From Dehalococcoidales bacterium (GTDB lineage: Bacteria; Chloroflexota; Dehalococcoidia; Dehalococcoidales; UBA5627): a stretch of 26,126 nucleotides of DNA. Shown piece by piece: positions 22,821 to 26,126 of this stretch. Position 1 is the first letter of the stretch, and every line of letters starts with the position of its first letter. Made by a program: the position numbers and the translations under genes. The notes under the pieces are model-generated. The model saw only the letters and a program-made list of their open reading frames with translations, was not told where the DNA came from and ran no database searches. Location of the stretch: contig JAAYNN010000078.1 in NCBI GenBank assembly GCA_012520835.1, positions 1 to 26,126 on the forward strand, read 5' to 3'.

Positions 22821-25241
22821 TTGCCCTACGCTGAAGTCAGTGTCAACTCTCCGGTTTCACAGAGCCGTACTTTCAGTTATTCCATCCCCGGCGGAATGGA
22901 TATTGTCCCCGGACAGGCTGTCTGGGTTCCTTTCGGCAATAAAACCCTGCAGGGAATAGTCATCTCAATCGATGCCGTCCCGGCTGTCGAAGAGACCAGG
23001 GATATCAGTACAGTTATCGAACCTCCCCTGATACTTTCACCCCAACAACTGGAGCTGGCAAAGTGGATGAGCGATTACTATATGTACCCCCTTTTTGACG
23101 CCTTATCCACCATGCTGCCGCCGGGATTCGAACGCAGCACAATAGCCTGTATTTCCATAGCCGGAAACATCGAAGACGGCGAACTTTCCGGGCTGACAGC
23201 GCAGCAGTCCAAAATCATCAGCCTCCTGAAGCAGAAAGAAAAGGTTGCGATTAAAGAACTGGAAAAGCTGCTGGGGGTTAAGACAGCACGCTCGGCAGTT
23301 TCACAATTAATGTCGCGCAATTTGATTGTAAAAAACTATGAAACGGGGCCGGTGCGGGTAAAACCGAAAAAAGAGCATATTATCGCACTGGCGGTAGATA
23401 GCGATACAGCCGAACAGGAAATCATGCGCCTGCATGCCGGAAGGGCGGCTAAACAGGCACAGATACTGGCATTTTTAACGCAATCGGGAACGATTTCACT
23501 GGCCGAATTGCGGCAAAAAACCGCCTGCCGGACGGAAACGATCAAAACACTGGCAAACAAGGGACTGATAACAATTGAAGAGACGGAGGTAAAGCGCCAG
23601 CCGCTCTCTTACGATGATATTAAAAAGACTCCCCATTTAAAGCTGACGGCGCAGCAGCAAGCCGCTTTTAACGACATCAGGAACAGCCTGAACAACAATA
23701 CGCCGGGCACTTTTTTACTGCACGGGGTAACCGGCAGCGGCAAGACGGAAATCTATCTGCAGGCGCTGGCTGAAACCATCAAACTGGGCAAACGCGCCAT
23801 CGTGCTGGTGCCTGAAATCGCCCTGACCCCGCAGACAATCGATAGATTCGCCGCGCGCTTTCCGCAGCGCGTCGCCGTTATCCACAGCAGGCTGACGCTG
23901 GGAGAGCAGTTCGACCAGTGGCGACAGATAAACGACGGCAATTACGATGTGGTCATCGGGGCGCGCAGCGCCGTATTTTCGCCTCAGCCAGACCTCGGGC
24001 TGATTGTAATCGACGAGGAGCACGAGTGGACTTACAAGCAGGACAGCTCTCCCCGCTACCACACCAGGGATGTAGCTCTAAAAATTGCCGAACTGAACAG
24101 GGCAACAGTCGTCCTCGGCAGCGCCACTCCCGATGTTTCCACATACTACCATGCGCAAAGAGGGGATTACATTCTATTGCAAATGCCCGAGCGCGTTACC
24201 CCCGGCGAGGGCTCTCCCCTGCCGCGGGTGGAAATCGTTGACCTGAGGGAAGAGTTGAAAGCGGGCAATACCGGCATCTTCAGCCGCTTGCTGGAAGCCG
24301 AAATAAAACAGGCGCTGGCTAAAAAAGAACAGGTGATTCTCTTCTTCAACCGCCGCGGCGCCTCCACCTTCGTTCAATGCCGCGACTGCGGCAGTGTATT
24401 GCAGTGCCCCAATTGTTATGTCAGCTTAAACTATCACTCCGACAACGATTTTCTGCTCTGCCACCAGTGCAACTATAAAAAAAGAACGCCGAAAACATGC
24501 CCCCGGTGCGGCAGTGCACGCATCAAATTCCTGGGGCTGGGAACGCAGAAACTGGAGCAGGAAACCGCCGCCGCCTTTCCCAAAGCCAGGCTTCTGCGCT
24601 GGGACAGCGACAGCATCAAGGGGAAAGACGGGCACCGGAAGATACTCGATACATTTAAGGAAGGCAAAGCCGACATACTGATCGGAACGCAGATGGTGGC
24701 AAAAGGTTTAGACCTGCCCAATGTAACGCTGGTAGGTGTGGTGATAGCGGATACCGGTTTGAACCTGCCGGATTTCAGAGCCGGGGAAAGAACCTTCCAG
24801 TTGATATCGCAGGTGGCAGGGCGCGCCGGGCGCGGGGAGGCGGGGGGAAAAGTAATCATTCAAACCTACATGCCCGACCACTATGCCATACAGGCGACCA
24901 TAAACCACGATTATGCCGCTTTCTACCGGCAGGAAATCGATTACAGGAAAGAGCTGAAGAACCCCCCGTTCACGAAGCTGATAAAGATGACCTGCATCCA
25001 TGCCAACGATACGGTATGCCGCAAAGAAGCCGAGCGCATGAAAAAACAACTGCTTTTTGAAATGGAATCAGCCGGGTTGTTCGGGATCGATATACTCGGC
25101 CCCTCCCCTGCCTATATCGAGAAACTGCGCGGCAGGTACCGCTGGCAAATCATCCTGCGCGGGATTAATCCTGCCGCACTGCTTTCAAAAATCAGCATTC
25201 CGCAGGGGTGGATTATCGACGTTGACCCGTTAGGGCTTTAA
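22821..25241 (+). CDS. priA: Primosomal helicase PriA
   Basis: An 806-residue superfamily-2 3'-5' helicase that restarts stalled replication forks. The N-terminal 3'-DNA-binding domain (SVNSPVSQSRTFSYSIP) is followed by two winged-helix-like segments (about 125-175 and 210-260). The helicase core has Walker A GVTGSGKT (302-309), DEEH (398-401), the GARSAVFSP motif (380-388) and TQMVAKGLDLPNV. Eight cysteines (520, 523, 529, 532, 547, 550, 560, 563) make the two zinc sites. I start at the TTG at 22821, 8 bases after AAGGAG; the GTG at 22812 overlaps that site. No promoter is obvious, so it may depend on readthrough from trmD-rplS. Confidence 0.95.
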   Translation: MPYAEVSVNSPVSQSRTFSYSIPGGMDIVPGQAVWVPFGNKTLQGIVISIDAVPAVEETRDISTVIEPPLILSPQQLELAKWMSDYYMYPLFDALSTMLPPGFERSTIACISIAGNIEDGELSGLTAQQSKIISLLKQKEKVAIKELEKLLGVKTARSAVSQLMSRNLIVKNYETGPVRVKPKKEHIIALAVDSDTAEQEIMRLHAGRAAKQAQILAFLTQSGTISLAELRQKTACRTETIKTLANKGLITIEETEVKRQPLSYDDIKKTPHLKLTAQQQAAFNDIRNSLNNNTPGTFLLHGVTGSGKTEIYLQALAETIKLGKRAIVLVPEIALTPQTIDRFAARFPQRVAVIHSRLTLGEQFDQWRQINDGNYDVVIGARSAVFSPQPDLGLIVIDEEHEWTYKQDSSPRYHTRDVALKIAELNRATVVLGSATPDVSTYYHAQRGDYILLQMPERVTPGEGSPLPRVEIVDLREELKAGNTGIFSRLLEAEIKQALAKKEQVILFFNRRGASTFVQCRDCGSVLQCPNCYVSLNYHSDNDFLLCHQCNYKKRTPKTCPRCGSARIKFLGLGTQKLEQETAAAFPKARLLRWDSDSIKGKDGHRKILDTFKEGKADILIGTQMVAKGLDLPNVTLVGVVIADTGLNLPDFRAGERTFQLISQVAGRAGRGEAGGKVIIQTYMPDHYAIQATINHDYAAFYRQEIDYRKELKNPPFTKLIKMTCIHANDTVCRKEAERMKKQLLFEMESAGLFGIDILGPSPAYIEKLRGRYRWQIILRGINPAALLSKISIPQGWIIDVDPLGL

Positions 25242-25310
25242 TGACTGACGTACGTGGCGGGCTAATTGATGCGCTCAACAATAAATCCCTGTGTGGAAGG
25301 TTGCGTTTAG

Positions 25311-25373
25311 CTACTCCAGATTCCTCTTAATTTCTGCCAGTTCGTCTTTCGTGATTTTACCTATTGCAACAAA
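25311..25373 (-). pseudogene. C-terminal remnant of a second SHOCT gene
   Basis: On the minus strand this encodes FVAIGKITKDELAEIKRNLE then a stop, aligning with RYAKGEITKEELDEIKRNLE of the protein at 15127-15333 (about 75 percent DNA identity). No start or membrane helix precedes it. The frame is broken just upstream by a stop, where the 128-residue membrane protein gene ends. The matching N-terminal half is at 25879-25977. Confidence 0.7.
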
Positions 25374-25747
25374 TTTTTATTCTTTATTTTTCTCGATATT
25401 ATCCCTGCTGTGAATAGGAGGATTGCAGATAAGACAAACGGTGTGCCTAGGAATAACCATGCCTTAAAATTGGTGTCTATTACCTGAATATAGAGAGGAG
25501 CCCCTCCTGAGGCGATGATTAATAGAATTGCTCCCGGTATGTCTTCTCGCCAGACGAGGAATATACAAAGAATAAGTATAATAACTGCAAGTATAGTGAT
25601 ATATACAGGAATGGTATTAGTACCATTTATATGATTATAAATGGCAGCGTAAATCGATAAGCATATCATAAGAGAGCATGTTATGGTTCCCAGTATTTGC
25701 CCTGTTCGTTTCAATACTTTGATTAATTTATTGCTATTTTCTTTCAT
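25361..25747 (-). CDS. Four-helix membrane protein inserted in a split SHOCT gene
   Basis: A 128-residue integral membrane protein of a family I do not recognise. Hydrophobic segments at about 17-38, 46-66, 70-88 and 97-118 are joined by short loops, with a conserved-looking WREDIPGAILLI turn between the second and third. Both ends are basic (KVLKR; SRKIKNKN), so both are probably cytoplasmic. A GGGAGG ribosome site lies about 9 bases before the ATG, supporting it as a real gene. Its stop codon overlaps the SHOCT C-terminal remnant, and the N-terminal remnant lies about 130 bases upstream. Confidence 0.7.
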   Translation of the reverse strand: MKENSNKLIKVLKRTGQILGTITCSLMICLSIYAAIYNHINGTNTIPVYITILAVIILILCIFLVWREDIPGAILLIIASGGAPLYIQVIDTNFKAWLFLGTPFVLSAILLFTAGIISRKIKNKNLLQ

Positions 25748-25878
25748 CTGTATTGATCCTCCCTCATTTAAAATAGCTTACACTATTGGTTAATATTATA
25801 TTACATGTATCCCGTTACCATTTATTTAGATTATAGATAAAGAATTTTCTACTGCTGAACAGATTAACTTTTTAATAT

Positions 25879-25977
25879 TTAAGATGCAGCTTTAATCCAT
25901 GCAATACCAATTGCAAGGACTAGTTGTACTATTAAAACCCAGATAAAACCCCAAGCACCTGTTGACAGATGCATCAT
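25879..25977 (-). pseudogene. N-terminal remnant of a second SHOCT gene
   Basis: Encodes MMHLSTGAWGFIWVLIVQL and the rest of the membrane helix, then KAAS and a stop. The helix is identical in sequence to that of the protein at 15127-15333, and the DNA of 25896-25955 is about 95 percent identical to 15261-15320. An AAGGTGATT ribosome-site-like stretch precedes the ATG. Identity ends abruptly after the GCATGGATTA stretch. It could still be expressed as a 32-residue membrane peptide. Confidence 0.65.
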
Positions 25978-26005
25978 ATGTATAAAAAAATCACCTTTTG
26001 TATGG

Positions 26006-26126
26006 TTAATTACCGTCATAATGCAAAATAGTTCCGTCTGCGCCAGCGATATAAATATCATTTGCCGAACTTCCCCAAACAGCCAGCAGGTCATTTTCAG
26101 TTCCGCTGTCCATTTCGTTCCATGAA
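26006..26126 (-). CDS. C-terminal end of a beta-propeller repeat protein (partial)
   Basis: An open frame entering from the right edge; 39 codons and the stop (TAA at 26006-26008) are inside the window. It reads SWNEMDSGTENDLLAVWGSS, then ANDIYIAGADGTILHYDGN. The unit of W-x-x-MxSGTxNxLxxVWGSSxNDxYxAGxDGTILHYDG is a well-known repeat of secreted propeller-like proteins in environmental bacteria. The rest of the protein lies outside the window. It is probably exported and sits directly upstream of the SHOCT remnant, as the lipoprotein does at the other SHOCT locus. Confidence 0.7.
   Translation of the reverse strand, partial: SWNEMDSGTENDLLAVWGSSANDIYIAGADGTILHYDGN

Overview
The window looks like a chromosomal segment of an anaerobic bacterium, most consistent with Chloroflexota class Dehalococcoidia. 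This assignment is an inference. It rests on a very small division cluster (mraZ-rsmH-ftsA-ftsZ) with no murein genes, a B12-dependent ribonucleotide reductase, a B12-binding radical SAM protein, several TTG/GTG starts, and mid-range GC content with AT-rich intergenic regions. I saw no tRNA, rRNA or CRISPR array.

Layout. (1) 1-4950: a phage-derived structural island. It holds an HK97-type major capsid-like protein, a head-tail adaptor-like protein, two small membrane proteins (one on the opposite strand), a 666-residue tail/baseplate-like protein with an Asp-box, and a 70-residue orphan. Both ends carry related sequence, partly inverted and partly direct. (2) 4990-5813: rpsU and a YqeY gene with promoter and terminator. 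(3) 5948-11160, minus strand: a B12-binding-type radical SAM protein, then the nrdR-nrdJ operon with two NrdR boxes placed on its promoter. (4) 11520-14520, minus strand: an ABC exporter operon of one ATPase and two tandem paralogous permeases. (5) 14626-16540, minus strand: a surface module with an Ig-like lipoprotein, a SHOCT membrane protein and an exported-looking protein that lacks a proper start. (6) 17032-21222, minus strand: mraZ-rsmH-ftsA-ftsZ, with 10-bp-phased MraZ boxes in front. (7) 21546-25241, plus strand: trmD, rplS and priA. (8) 25311-26126, minus strand: two halves of a second SHOCT gene around a four-helix membrane protein, and the end of a beta-propeller repeat protein cut by the window edge.

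How the parts work together. Two transcription units carry sequence evidence of autoregulation: NrdR on nrdR-nrdJ, and MraZ on the division genes. Intergenic gaps at about 1.0-1.3, 7.5-7.75, 11.3-11.45 and 16.9-17.0 kb contain copies of one family of dispersed, partly palindromic repeats. One copy sits between two phage genes, so the phage island has probably been resident for a long time.

Most promising for follow-up: the phage-derived island with its flanking repeats, in a genome neighbourhood that may lack peptidoglycan; the phased MraZ operator over a four-gene division cluster; and the mosaic SHOCT duplication.
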